From contig CACYEW010000166.1 in NCBI GenBank assembly GCA_902773455.1, positions 1 to 10,699 of the forward strand: a stretch of 10,699 bases of DNA. The letters are read 5' to 3'. This document shows, piece by piece, positions 1 to 7,790 of this stretch. This stretch comes from an uncultured Ruminococcus sp. (GTDB lineage: Bacteria; Bacillota; Clostridia; Oscillospirales; CAG-272). The position numbers and the translations under genes are program-made. Numbering within the stretch: the first letter of the stretch is position 1; every line of letters starts with the position of its first letter. Below the pieces are notes generated by a model that was not told the origin of the DNA, ran no database searches, and saw only the letters and a program-made list of their open reading frames with translations.

Positions 1-725
1 CGCACCGCGTGACCTTCCGCGGTGAGCTGTTCTCTTACGGGCAGATGATCCTGTATGTATTTTGAATGCGAGCTGTCTTTGCCGGGCTTCTGACCGCGTC
101 CGCGCATATTGACGAAATGTTTTGACAGATCGAGCCATTTTTTCTCGCCGGTGTGATCGTACAGTTTTACGAGCGCGAGCTCGATCTCCTCGTGACCGGG
201 GGAAGAGAAGCCGGCCGAATTTTCGATTCTGAATACGCGGTCGATCAGCTCCATATAGTCTTTCATAAGCGACAGGAATTTGCCCTTGCCGGTCGCTTTT
301 TCGTAAGCTATCGCCGCTTCGAGCAGATGTCCGGCGCAGTAAAGCTCGTGGCAGTCGCGGTCGGTAAAACGCTTTTCGGGGCAGAAAAGCTGAAAATAAA
401 TGTTGAAATAGCCGTCGTCCATGCGGTGCGCTTCTATGCAGTCGACAAGATGATCGACTTTTGCTTCAAGCTCCGGATCGCGTTTTTTTTGCAGCAGATA
501 AGCCGCGGACTCCATCCATTTCGCCACGTCGGAATCCCAGAAATAATGCGGACGGTTCGGTTCGCCCTCCCTGTAATCCATTTCGAACGCGCCTATCCTG
601 CCGGTATCGGCAAATCTGTCGTAGACGCAGCCGAGAGTCACGTCTCTTACGAGCTTTTGCTTCTCTGCGTAAAAACCGCCGGTGATATCGACGTTTTCGA
701 ACGGTACGTATTTGCTTTGCATCAT
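1..725 (-). CDS. GH127-family beta-L-arabinofuranosidase, N-terminal part (runs off left edge)
   Basis: Reading the minus strand from ATG at 725 gives an open frame with no stop to the window edge, about 241 residues. It opens with the family's entry pattern (DITGGFYAEKQ, residues 13-23). It then shows FWDSDVAKW (62-70), DDGYFNIYF (103-111), HELYCAGHLLEAAIAY (126-141), PGHEEIELALVKLY (176-189) and DHLPVREQ near the cut end. These match the alpha/alpha-barrel of glycoside hydrolase family 127 (old DUF1680), which releases L-arabinofuranose from beta-linked arabino-oligosaccharides. The zinc-binding cysteines and the nucleophile cysteine of this family lie further downstream, outside the window, so activity cannot be judged. 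No signal peptide is visible, so a cytoplasmic enzyme acting on imported oligosaccharides is likely. Two in-frame ATGs (725 and 722) sit behind AGGAG at 730-734. The second has the better 7-nt spacing, while the first overlaps the upstream gene's stop as ATGA, so coupling is likely. Family members are usually 600-650 residues. Confidence 0.88.
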   Translation of the reverse strand, partial: MMQSKYVPFENVDITGGFYAEKQKLVRDVTLGCVYDRFADTGRIGAFEMDYREGEPNRPHYFWDSDVAKWMESAAYLLQKKRDPELEAKVDHLVDCIEAHRMDDGYFNIYFQLFCPEKRFTDRDCHELYCAGHLLEAAIAYEKATGKGKFLSLMKDYMELIDRVFRIENSAGFSSPGHEEIELALVKLYDHTGEKKWLDLSKHFVNMRGRGQKPGKDSSHSKYIQDHLPVREQLTAEGHAV

Positions 726-1372
726 TTTGCTCCTTTCAGCTTTTTTATTGATTCTTTATACCCGTATATTCCGTTGAATACGCTTGACGAGCCGCAGACG
801 AGCATATCGGCTCCTTTTTCTTTCATTATCTTTGCATTTTCGTAACTGACGTTGCCGTCGACCTCGACGACGGCTTCGTTGAACATTTTTCTTGCCTCGC
901 CGATCTTTTCGAGCGCGCCGGAAACGAGCTTCTGCCCGGCGTGACCGGGATGAACGGTCATCACGAGAACGCCGTCGATAATGCCGGAAAATCTTTCGCA
1001 TACGGATACGGGCGTTTCGGGATTTATCGCGAGAAGAGCCTTCGCCTTTTTGTCTTTTATCTGCAAAAGCGCTTTTTCCGGGCGCGGAGTCGATTCGTAA
1101 TGAACGCTTACGAAATCGCCTTCTCTTATATCGAACCAGCCGAGTTTGTTTTCGGGATCGGTTATCATAAGGTGTATATCGAGCGGTATACTCGCCGCGC
1201 GTCTTATCGCGGCGACGTTCGCCGTGCCGAGCTGAAGATTCGGTACGAAAACTCCGTCCATAACGTCAATATGATGATAATCGGCGCCGGCTTCCTCAAG
1301 CGCTTTTATTTCGCGCCCGAGATCGAGCAGATCGGCGCACATCAGCGACGGAGATATGATTATATTTCTCAT
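722..1372 (-). CDS. Ribulose-phosphate 3-epimerase family protein (Rpe/AlsE-like)
   Basis: A 216-residue TIM-barrel epimerase of normal family length. Visible motifs are SPSLMCAD (7-14), HIDVMDGVFVPN (34-45), DIHLMITDPE (65-74), MTVHPGHAGQ (138-147) and VEVDGNVS (169-176). The expected metal ligands and acid/base residues are present: His34, Asp36, His67 and Asp172. The family interconverts ribulose-5-phosphate and xylulose-5-phosphate. Several details (INPETPV at 116-122, HAGQ rather than FGGQ, and a GSSSVFN phosphate loop ending) resemble D-allulose-6-phosphate 3-epimerase (AlsE) more than housekeeping Rpe, so the substrate is open. The start ATG at 1372 overlaps the stop of the preceding tmcAL gene as ATGA, with AGAGG seven bases upstream. 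The stop likewise overlaps the GH127 start. The neighbouring arabinofuranosidase suggests a role in pentose or rare-sugar catabolism. Confidence 0.9.
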   Translation of the reverse strand: MRNIIISPSLMCADLLDLGREIKALEEAGADYHHIDVMDGVFVPNLQLGTANVAAIRRAASIPLDIHLMITDPENKLGWFDIREGDFVSVHYESTPRPEKALLQIKDKKAKALLAINPETPVSVCERFSGIIDGVLVMTVHPGHAGQKLVSGALEKIGEARKMFNEAVVEVDGNVSYENAKIMKEKGADMLVCGSSSVFNGIYGYKESIKKLKGAK

Positions 1373-2499
1373 TCGTTTTCCTCTTTTATATAAGGCGATC
1401 TTTTCATATACTCGCCTTTTTGCAGCGTCTTCGGGGTGAGCATACAGTAAAGCTCGTCGGCGCGGCGTTCGGCGCCGAATACGTCCGCGTGATCGGCGGG
1501 CTTCGTTACAACTCTTATCTTAGGATCCTTCCTCTCCGCGGCGAGTACCGAAAGCCCCCGTTTGTTCGCGGCGAGCAGCTGGGTATAAGAAGGGGTTTTA
1601 TGAAGATCCTCTTTTCTGATCCGCAGCACCGAGAAGAGCAGAGCGCGGCGAAGCTTCGCGTCGGTGTAAACCGAAGACGAGGCGTATTCGAACAGATCTT
1701 TGACGTTTTCCGCTTTATCCGCGGCGTTTTTCAGCCTGCCGATCGCTCCGTGACCGCCCTCGGCGGTATCGGTATCGGAGACGGTGCGCAGGTGGTATAT
1801 AAGGGCCTTTTCGAAATTCCCGTATTTTGCCGGGTACGCTCCCGTTCGGCTTGCGGCCGTCAGCTCCGCCTTCATCACGTCGGGCAGAAACGGCAGCGGA
1901 TCGTCGCTTTGCCGTATATACGACGCGGAAAGAAAGCGCGGATCGCGCTTTACCGGCGTGAATTTCAGGCTCAGGTCGAGTTTTTTCGCCGCTTTTATAT
2001 ATTCGAGCGCGAGTATGTCGTTACGGCTCTGCAAAAGCACGCATTCGCCGTACAGCTCACCGTATAACGCCTGCCTCGCTTTTGCGTAAGGCGTTTTGCG
2101 GGCGGCGATCAGATCGCGCAGCTTTCGGTCGAACGCTTCCGAGCAAAGCCTTTCCGATACTTTTTCAAGCTCGCCGATATCGCCGCATTCGGAGCCGAAT
2201 ATCAGAACGTCGCCCGGACCGTAAAATCCGCTCACGACCGACAAGGCACCGGCGGCGAAATATTCCGCCGAGCCGGAGCAGAAGGGAAACGGTATGCTCA
2301 AAACGAGATCGGCGCCGCACAGTACCGCGGCTTTTGCTCTTGCGTACTTGTCCGCCGAGGCCGGCGCGCCGCGCTGAACGAAATTGCCGCTCATAACGCA
2401 GACAAGAGGCGAATCGGGATAAAGCTCCTTCGCCCTGTTCATTATATAAACGTGTCCGCGGTGAAGCGGATCGAATTCACATATCAGAAAAACAGACAT
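1369..2499 (-). CDS. tmcAL: tRNA(Met) cytidine acetate ligase (TmcAL, YlbM family)
   Basis: A 376-residue protein of the nucleotidyltransferase family that makes N4-acetylcytidine at the wobble position of elongator tRNA-Met, using ATP and acetate. Seen in the sequence: the HIGH-type motif HRGH at residues 13-16 within FLICEFDPLHRGH, MSGNFVQRG (36-44), the basic stretch KYARAKAAVLCGADLVLSIPF (51-71), SRNDILALEYIKA (158-170) and SASYIRQ (191-197). All are at the positions expected for YlbM/TmcAL. The frame stays open upstream to 2655, but ATG 2499 is preferred: it has AAAGGAG eight bases upstream and begins exactly at the family's conserved N-terminus. The extra upstream residues would be low-complexity and would lie across the promoter. 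First gene of a three-gene operon with overlapping stops and starts. The opening motif departs from the common EYNPFHNGH, but the key histidines remain. Confidence 0.93.
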   Translation of the reverse strand: MSVFLICEFDPLHRGHVYIMNRAKELYPDSPLVCVMSGNFVQRGAPASADKYARAKAAVLCGADLVLSIPFPFCSGSAEYFAAGALSVVSGFYGPGDVLIFGSECGDIGELEKVSERLCSEAFDRKLRDLIAARKTPYAKARQALYGELYGECVLLQSRNDILALEYIKAAKKLDLSLKFTPVKRDPRFLSASYIRQSDDPLPFLPDVMKAELTAASRTGAYPAKYGNFEKALIYHLRTVSDTDTAEGGHGAIGRLKNAADKAENVKDLFEYASSSVYTDAKLRRALLFSVLRIRKEDLHKTPSYTQLLAANKRGLSVLAAERKDPKIRVVTKPADHADVFGAERRADELYCMLTPKTLQKGEYMKRSPYIKEENE

Positions 2500-2507
2500 T
2501 GCAGACG

Positions 2508-2514
2508 CTCCTTT
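2508..2514 (-). promoter_or_regulatory. Ribosome binding site of tmcAL
   Basis: AAAGGAG on the minus strand, eight bases before ATG 2499. This site decides the start against the longer open frame reaching 2655. Confidence 0.8.
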
Positions 2515-2521
2515 CATATAA

Positions 2522-2550
2522 ATAATAACCTTAAAATATGAATTATTCAA
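2522..2550 (-). promoter_or_regulatory. Probable sigma-A promoter for the tmcAL operon
   Basis: On the minus strand, TTGAAT (2545-2550) is followed after exactly 17 bases by TATTAT (2522-2527). Transcription would begin near 2515, giving a leader of about 16 nt that just includes the ribosome site. Hexamers and spacing fit the housekeeping consensus. The start point itself is inferred. Confidence 0.65.
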
Positions 2551-2636
2551 GATTAAGCGGCGTTTTATCCGTCTTCTTATTATATTGTTTACTTTATGTA
2601 TGGAAATTTCGTTAAAAGTTCGTGATAGAATAACAA

Positions 2637-2644
2637 TGTATAAT
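2637..2644 (+). promoter_or_regulatory. Probable -10 element for the gld-like ABC operon
   Basis: A perfect TATAAT at 2639-2644, with TG immediately before it, lies 40 bases upstream of the ATPase start. No good -35 hexamer is seen at 16-18 bases; the closest candidates around 2611-2623 are weak. The promoter may therefore rely on the TG dinucleotide or an activator. The region 2515-2640 between the two divergent promoters is AT-rich and has no other recognised element. Confidence 0.55.
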
Positions 2645-2684
2645 AGTCTGCTCACGACACTTTATATTTGAAAGGACGATGTAA

Positions 2685-3611
2685 ATGATCAATGTGGAAC
2701 ATCTGACCAAATACTACGGTCAGAAGCTCGCGGTCGACGATATTTCGTTTACCGTGACGAAAGGCGAGGTCGTCGGTTTTCTCGGCCCGAACGGCGCCGG
2801 CAAATCTACGACGATGAATATGATAACGGGCTGTCTGTCCTCGACCTCCGGTCAATGTAAAATAGACGGCATAGATATCATCGAAAACCCGAACGAAGCG
2901 AAAAAGCTGATCGGCTTCCTGCCCGAACAGCCGCCGCTTTACTACGATATGAATCCGCGCGAATACCTGAATTTCATATATGATCTCAAAAAATGCACTC
3001 TCAACAGAAGAGAGCATATAAACGAGATAATCGACGTTATGGGACTCGGCGAGATGCAGCACAGACTCATAAGCCAGCTCTCGAAGGGCTACAAACAGCG
3101 CGTGGGCATTGCCGGAGCGCTCGTATCGAACCCTCCGATAATGATATTCGACGAGCCGACGATAGGTCTCGACCCGAGGCAGATAATAGAGATACGCGAT
3201 CTGATCAGAACGCTCGGCGCCGATCATACCATAATACTCTCGACGCATATCCTTCCCGAGGTGCAGGCGGTCTGCGGAAGGATACTCATAATCGACCGCG
3301 GAAAGCTGATCGCCGACCAGAAGACCGACGAGATAAACTCGCTCGCGGAAGACAACCGCAAGTTCACGGTGCGCATCGTCGGCTCGAAAAACGAGGTGCT
3401 CAATTTCCTTCGCAAAACCGAAGGAGCGGCAAAGGTCGACTTTATGTCCAGCGGAAAAGACGGGTCGTCTCTTTATATGATCCAGTGCAAAAAGGGCTAC
3501 GATCTGCGCAAGACCCTGTTCTACGCTCTTGCCGAAAAGCGCTGGCCGATCATCGAGATGCAGAACGTCGGCGCTTCGCTTGAAGATATCTTCATAGCAA
3601 TGACCAGATAG
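2685..3611 (+). CDS. ABC-2 type transporter ATP-binding protein (GldA/NatA-like)
   Basis: A 308-residue ABC ATPase. Seen: Walker A GPNGAGKST (34-42), Q-loop Gln82 in FLPEQPPLY, signature LSKGYKQRVG (132-141), Walker B IMIFDEP (152-158) with catalytic Glu157, D-loop GLDP (161-164) and switch His188 in STHIL. All catalytic parts are intact. The residues after ~210 form the regulatory C-terminal extension common in the GldA/NatA/CcmA group, ending in LEDIFIAMTR. It powers the permease encoded 13 bases downstream. The start is supported by AAAGGA eight bases upstream. First gene of the five-gene plus-strand operon. The family exports or moves diverse substrates, and sequence alone does not give the substrate here. 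Confidence 0.95.
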   Translation: MINVEHLTKYYGQKLAVDDISFTVTKGEVVGFLGPNGAGKSTTMNMITGCLSSTSGQCKIDGIDIIENPNEAKKLIGFLPEQPPLYYDMNPREYLNFIYDLKKCTLNRREHINEIIDVMGLGEMQHRLISQLSKGYKQRVGIAGALVSNPPIMIFDEPTIGLDPRQIIEIRDLIRTLGADHTIILSTHILPEVQAVCGRILIIDRGKLIADQKTDEINSLAEDNRKFTVRIVGSKNEVLNFLRKTEGAAKVDFMSSGKDGSSLYMIQCKKGYDLRKTLFYALAEKRWPIIEMQNVGASLEDIFIAMTR

Positions 3612-3624
3612 GAGGCAAAAAAAC

Positions 3625-4332
3625 ATGTCCGCAATTTACAAGCGCGAGATGAAGGCGTATTTCACGACCTTTATCGGTTACGCTTTCATAGCCACGTTTC
3701 TCGTACTGTCGGGCGTGATCTTCTCGCTCACGACTCTTTCGCAGAGCGTCGGCGGCGATATCACGACTTATTATACGTTCATAATCTTCGCGTTCGCGAT
3801 ACTTATACCGCTTCTCACGATGAAGCTGTTTTCGGATGAAAAGCGTCTCAGGACCGAGGCTCTGCTGATGAGCAGCCCCGTGAGCCTGTTCGGCATAGTC
3901 ATGGCGAAATATCTCGCCGCTCTCACGATGTTCGCCGCGACGTTCGCGCTTTCCTGCGTGAACCTCATACCGGCTTATATGTACGGCAGTCAGAACACCG
4001 CCGTGATAATCGGCAATATATGCTCCGTGCTTCTGATCGGATGCGCGTTCATAGCGATAGGCGTTTTCATGTCGTCGATCACGGAAAATCAGCTCGTCGC
4101 CGCGATAACCACGATAGCGACGATAGTGCTTTTCCTCGTTATCGGTATGTTCTCGTCCGGCATCGGCTTCGCGCCTCTGCGCATAGTGCTCGACTTCTTC
4201 TCGATATTCAACAGATTCACGATGTTCACGTACGGAATAATCGACTGGTCGGCGCTCGTTTACTACGCTTCGGTCTCGTTCGTGTTCCTGTTCCTCACGG
4301 TCAGGGTGTACGAGCGCAGACGCTGGGCTTAA
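3625..4332 (+). CDS. ABC-2 family membrane permease (GldF-like)
   Basis: A 235-residue integral membrane protein with about six hydrophobic segments (roughly residues 17-39, 49-66, 93-117, 126-148, 157-177 and 212-229) and a basic C-terminus. The cytoplasmic loop between segments two and three carries SDEKRLRTEALLMSSPVS (69-86), the typical ABC-2/GldF pattern of an acidic-basic turn followed by E-LL-SPVS. It is the membrane partner of the preceding ATPase. Its ribosome site AGGAGG overlaps the ATPase stop codon, so the two genes are co-translated closely. Only one permease gene is present, so a homodimer is likely. Length is normal for GldF-like subunits. Confidence 0.92.
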   Translation: MSAIYKREMKAYFTTFIGYAFIATFLVLSGVIFSLTTLSQSVGGDITTYYTFIIFAFAILIPLLTMKLFSDEKRLRTEALLMSSPVSLFGIVMAKYLAALTMFAATFALSCVNLIPAYMYGSQNTAVIIGNICSVLLIGCAFIAIGVFMSSITENQLVAAITTIATIVLFLVIGMFSSGIGFAPLRIVLDFFSIFNRFTMFTYGIIDWSALVYYASVSFVFLFLTVRVYERRRWA

Positions 4333-4344
4333 GGAGGTGCCGGA

Positions 4345-5925
4345 ATGAAAAATACGGATAAAGAAAACACGGCGAAATCTGTTTCGCGCAAAAGAAAACT
4401 CAAATACGGCGCCCTCGCCGCGGCGCTCGCCGCCGTCGTGATCGCCCTCGTGATACTCGGCAACGCGATGCTCACGTCGTTTATTTCGAACAGCGTGAGA
4501 TATACCGACCTTACGAATTCTCAGATATACACGATAAGCGAGACCGCGAAAGAGTATCTCAAACAGATCAAGGCTCCGATAACGATAAAATTCGCCGTGC
4601 CGAAGGATACGGTCGCCTCGAATTCACAGCTCTTTATGGTTTACGTGACGGCGACGCAGTTTGCGCGCCTCTCCAAAGACGAAGACAAAAACGACGAGAT
4701 ACCGGATATAAAGGTCGAATTTTTCGATTCGTATAAATATCCGGCTCAGTTCGAAAAATACAAGAAGCTCGCCTCGGGCGAATGGGCTTCGACAAACGTC
4801 ATAATCGAAAGCACGTACGAAAACGAAGACGGAAGCGAAGCTTCGTATCCGCTCGTTTACGCGCTCAGCGCTTTCTTCTCGACCTCGTCGAGCTCCGGTT
4901 CCTCGACAGTCGTCGGCTATAACGGCGAACGCAGATTCCTGCTCGCGTTCCTTCAGCTTGCCGGGATCGAACAGCCCGTCGTGTCGTTCACGACCGGGCA
5001 CGGCGAGCCGATAGGCGCGTCGCTCAACGACGAAACAAACGAATATTACGCCTTCATGTCGATGTTCGAGGAGTTCGGCTTCAAGATCCAGTACGTCGAC
5101 CTTTCGAGAGAAGAGCTCGATCCCGACTGCAGGCTCGTCATAATACTCGATCCTCAGCGCGATTTCATCGGCAAGGATCTCGCGTCGATAGACGGCACCT
5201 CCGAGATAGACAGGATCGCCGCGTTCGTCGCCGATCACGGCTCGCTGATGGTGTTCTGCGGACCGACGGGCGCCGAATACACGAACCTCGGTCATTATCT
5301 CGAGGAATGGGGCGTAAAGATACAGACGAAATATACGGTCGAGGACAAAACGAACGCGATCGGCAACGATTATACGTTCTCGGTAAAATATACGACGGAA
5401 GGACTCGGAGCGTCGGTTCAGAAAAATTACAGAAATCTGCGCACCGTGTTCACACAGGCGGCTCCGGTACAGATCATATTCACCGAAAAAGAGAACAACT
5501 CGATGAATATAACGAGCTCTTTCCGCACCTCGTCCGACGCCGCCGCGTACGCGAGCGAGACGGACGTGCTGAAGCCCGCGAATATCGGTACGCCCGACGG
5601 TTTCGATCTGTTCGTCGTATCGAGCAAGCTCAAATACGAAAACAACGAAGATTATTATTCCTACGTTCTGACCTGCGGTTCTCCCCAGATGCTCAAATAC
5701 GTGACGTCGCCCGTGTTTGCGAACAGAGGCATACTCAACGTTTTGATCACGAGGATACCGCTTCTGAAGATACCTGTCGATCTCGATTACAAGGCGCTTG
5801 AGAATTACAGACTTTCCGCCGACGACAGTCAGGTAAGAGCGTGGACGGTCGTTCTCGCCGCGGCGATACCGACGGTCGTTCTCGTCGCAGGCACGGTAGT
5901 CGTAGTAAGAAGAAAGAGAAAATAA
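4345..5925 (+). CDS. GldG-like ABC-type auxiliary protein with N- and C-terminal membrane anchors
   Basis: A 526-residue protein. A basic start (residues 1-21) is followed by a hydrophobic helix (~22-43), a large soluble domain, and a second helix (~499-520) ending RRKRK. Just after the first helix comes YTDLTNSQIYTISETAKEYL (53-72), the diagnostic opening of GldG proteins. It is followed by the ABC_transp_aux-like region with TTGHGE (216-221), matching the usual TGHGE motif. The middle domain should face outward and work with the ATPase and permease; in Flavobacterium the equivalent GldA-F-G set is needed for gliding. Here no other gliding genes are seen, so only a transport or envelope role is inferred. 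AAGGAGG lies seven bases before the ATG and directly overlaps the permease stop. A Ser-rich stretch (179-187) interrupts the domain. Confidence 0.9.
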   Translation: MKNTDKENTAKSVSRKRKLKYGALAAALAAVVIALVILGNAMLTSFISNSVRYTDLTNSQIYTISETAKEYLKQIKAPITIKFAVPKDTVASNSQLFMVYVTATQFARLSKDEDKNDEIPDIKVEFFDSYKYPAQFEKYKKLASGEWASTNVIIESTYENEDGSEASYPLVYALSAFFSTSSSSGSSTVVGYNGERRFLLAFLQLAGIEQPVVSFTTGHGEPIGASLNDETNEYYAFMSMFEEFGFKIQYVDLSREELDPDCRLVIILDPQRDFIGKDLASIDGTSEIDRIAAFVADHGSLMVFCGPTGAEYTNLGHYLEEWGVKIQTKYTVEDKTNAIGNDYTFSVKYTTEGLGASVQKNYRNLRTVFTQAAPVQIIFTEKENNSMNITSSFRTSSDAAAYASETDVLKPANIGTPDGFDLFVVSSKLKYENNEDYYSYVLTCGSPQMLKYVTSPVFANRGILNVLITRIPLLKIPVDLDYKALENYRLSADDSQVRAWTVVLAAAIPTVVLVAGTVVVVRRKRK

Positions 5926-5926
5926 T

Positions 5927-7789
5927 ATGGCGGATAACGAAGAAAAACTCGAAGAACTGAACGGCAGCGGCGAAGCTCAGACCGATAACGGCGACGAAGC
6001 GGAGTCAGAGCTGCACGGTATTTTATACGGCGGCGAATATTCCGAGTACGGCGAAGACCTCGGCGCCGAAGAAGATGAGCCCGCTCCGAAAAAGAAGCTG
6101 AAAACCTTTGCCGACACCGGGAAGGAAGAGGCGGCGGAGAACAAAAAAATAAAAACGATGACGCAGAAGCGCGTCACGATCATTTCGATCGTCGCCGCCG
6201 CGGTCATAGCCGCGGTCGTGCTGATACTGATATTCGCGCCGGAGATATTCAAGGGCGCGAAAGCGGACGAACTCCCGGTCGCGTACGAAGAGCTCGGAGA
6301 AGTACGGGAGGGAAGCAGGCGCGTTCTCATTTACGAGCATATCGAAAGATCGCGCATCCAGAAGATCGAGGTCAAAAACGAACACGGCTCGTACACGGCT
6401 TATTACAACAACGAAACGGAATCGTTCGCTTTTGAAGGTCTCGAAGGCACGCCGTATAACGAGGAGCTTTTCGCGCAGCTCGTCGTATCGTCGGGATACT
6501 CGATAATATACGACAGACTGATGCCGGGCGACAGAGCGGAGCTTTCCGAATACGGGCTCGATCCGAAGGACGATCCCGCGTATATGATAATCACGACGCG
6601 CAAGACCGAAGACGAGGATCCCGTTTCGTATAAGCTCTATATCGGCAAGCCTTCTCTTACCGAAAACTATTATTACTGCATGCTCGAAGGCCGCGATATC
6701 GTATACGTTCTCGAGCAGTCGATCAAAAACACGCTTCTTGCGGACGTCAGATCGCTGATGACTCCGATAATGACGTACCCGATAACGGATAACTCGTATC
6801 TTACCGACGTTTCGGAAATACAGCTTGCGAAAGACGGCAAGTGGTTCATAAGGATCCACGGGCAGACCGAGGAGGAAAAGGGAGAGGCGGAAAGCGCCTT
6901 CGGCGTAACGATCCCGTTCGTCGTATACGATCCGTTCGATTACGACGCGTCCGCTTCGAGGATAACGACGGTCCTCGGTCAGATAATCAATATGACCGGC
7001 GCAGAGCTGCTCGAATACAACGTGTACGACGTCGTCAAGCTTTATAACGAAGACGGCTCGCCGAAGCTCGACGAGAAAGGCGATCAGGATTACGAGTACG
7101 TTCTCAAAGAAGAGTTCGCAAAGAAATACGGGCTTGAAAACCCGGCGTACGATATTTATTACAGATATCGGGATATGGATATGATCGTATCGCTTTCGGA
7201 AAAGCAATACGACGAAAACGGTACGCCGTATTATTACGCGGTATCGCTTCTTTACGACATAATAACGAGAATAGACGCGGCGAAGCTGACGTTTCTCGAA
7301 TGGTCTCTGATGGATTATCTCGACAAGCCCGTTTTCAACATCCATATCGACAAGCTCTCGGAAATAGAAATCAAGACGGCGGATAAGAGATTCATGTTCA
7401 CTCTGACCGGCGTAAACGACGATCTCGTCGCAGTTGAGAACGCGTATACGACGCGCACCGTGTTCAAAGGCAAGGATCCGGCTGACAAACCCAATACCGG
7501 CATAAAGAATTTCAGGAAATTCTATCAGACGATACTTACGATCGAACGCGAGGATTTCGTCGAGGAGCCGTCGGAAGACGAGCGCGCCCTTTTATGCGAG
7601 ATCAGACTGAAATTCAGAAACGGAGAGGAGAGGAGCTATAAATTCTACTCGTACTCCGAACGCCGCTGCTTCATGACCATAAACGACAAGGGCGAATTCT
7701 ACGTTCTGCGTTCGATGGTGAAGAAGATCGTCGACGACGCGGTCAGACTCATGAATTTCGAGACGGTCGACCCGAACGCGGAGTACTGA
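5927..7789 (+). CDS. DUF4340-type membrane-anchored protein with internal repeats
   Basis: A 620-residue protein. It starts with a very acidic, probably disordered cytoplasmic tail (1-55), then a Lys-rich stretch (55-82), one transmembrane helix (~83-105), and a ~500-residue extracytoplasmic part. Residues 130-285 fit DUF4340: a strand pair, a helix, the SEYGLDP turn (207-213), a YKLYIG strand (235-240) and a tyrosine-rich YYYCMLEGRDIVYVLE hairpin (248-263). Similar blocks recur with YGLENPAYDI (401-410) and again with SYKFYSYSERR (570-580), suggesting three copies. DUF4340 proteins are regularly encoded after GldG, and the start lies one base after the GldG stop, so they probably form one complex. 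The ribosome site is only a weak purine run (AGAAAGAGAA), which implies translational coupling. No catalytic motif is recognised. Confidence 0.85.
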   Translation: MADNEEKLEELNGSGEAQTDNGDEAESELHGILYGGEYSEYGEDLGAEEDEPAPKKKLKTFADTGKEEAAENKKIKTMTQKRVTIISIVAAAVIAAVVLILIFAPEIFKGAKADELPVAYEELGEVREGSRRVLIYEHIERSRIQKIEVKNEHGSYTAYYNNETESFAFEGLEGTPYNEELFAQLVVSSGYSIIYDRLMPGDRAELSEYGLDPKDDPAYMIITTRKTEDEDPVSYKLYIGKPSLTENYYYCMLEGRDIVYVLEQSIKNTLLADVRSLMTPIMTYPITDNSYLTDVSEIQLAKDGKWFIRIHGQTEEEKGEAESAFGVTIPFVVYDPFDYDASASRITTVLGQIINMTGAELLEYNVYDVVKLYNEDGSPKLDEKGDQDYEYVLKEEFAKKYGLENPAYDIYYRYRDMDMIVSLSEKQYDENGTPYYYAVSLLYDIITRIDAAKLTFLEWSLMDYLDKPVFNIHIDKLSEIEIKTADKRFMFTLTGVNDDLVAVENAYTTRTVFKGKDPADKPNTGIKNFRKFYQTILTIEREDFVEEPSEDERALLCEIRLKFRNGEERSYKFYSYSERRCFMTINDKGEFYVLRSMVKKIVDDAVRLMNFETVDPNAEY

Positions 7790-7790
7790 T

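Noticed and set aside
153..845. 230-residue plus-strand open frame
   Set aside because: It lies antisense to the GH127 and epimerase genes, has no family motif and no ribosome site. The minus-strand reading gives clear conserved motifs.
2500..2655. N-terminal 52-residue extension of TmcAL
   Set aside because: It would place coding sequence across the promoter. Residues are low-complexity, and a good ribosome site plus the family's conserved N-terminus start at 2499.
2652..3626. 324-residue minus-strand open frame opposite the ABC ATPase
   Set aside because: The plus strand carries every ABC ATPase motif. The antisense translation is Arg/Val/Tyr-rich, typical of a shadow produced by codon bias.
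2685..5925. Gliding motility system
   Set aside because: The GldA/F/G likeness is real, but other gliding genes are absent and the apparent lineage is Firmicutes-like. Only an ABC export or envelope role can be inferred.
6023..7345. 440-residue minus-strand open frame opposite the DUF4340 gene
   Set aside because: Long but Arg/Val/Phe-rich shadow without motifs or a ribosome site. The plus-strand gene is in operon context with a membrane anchor and DUF4340 pattern.
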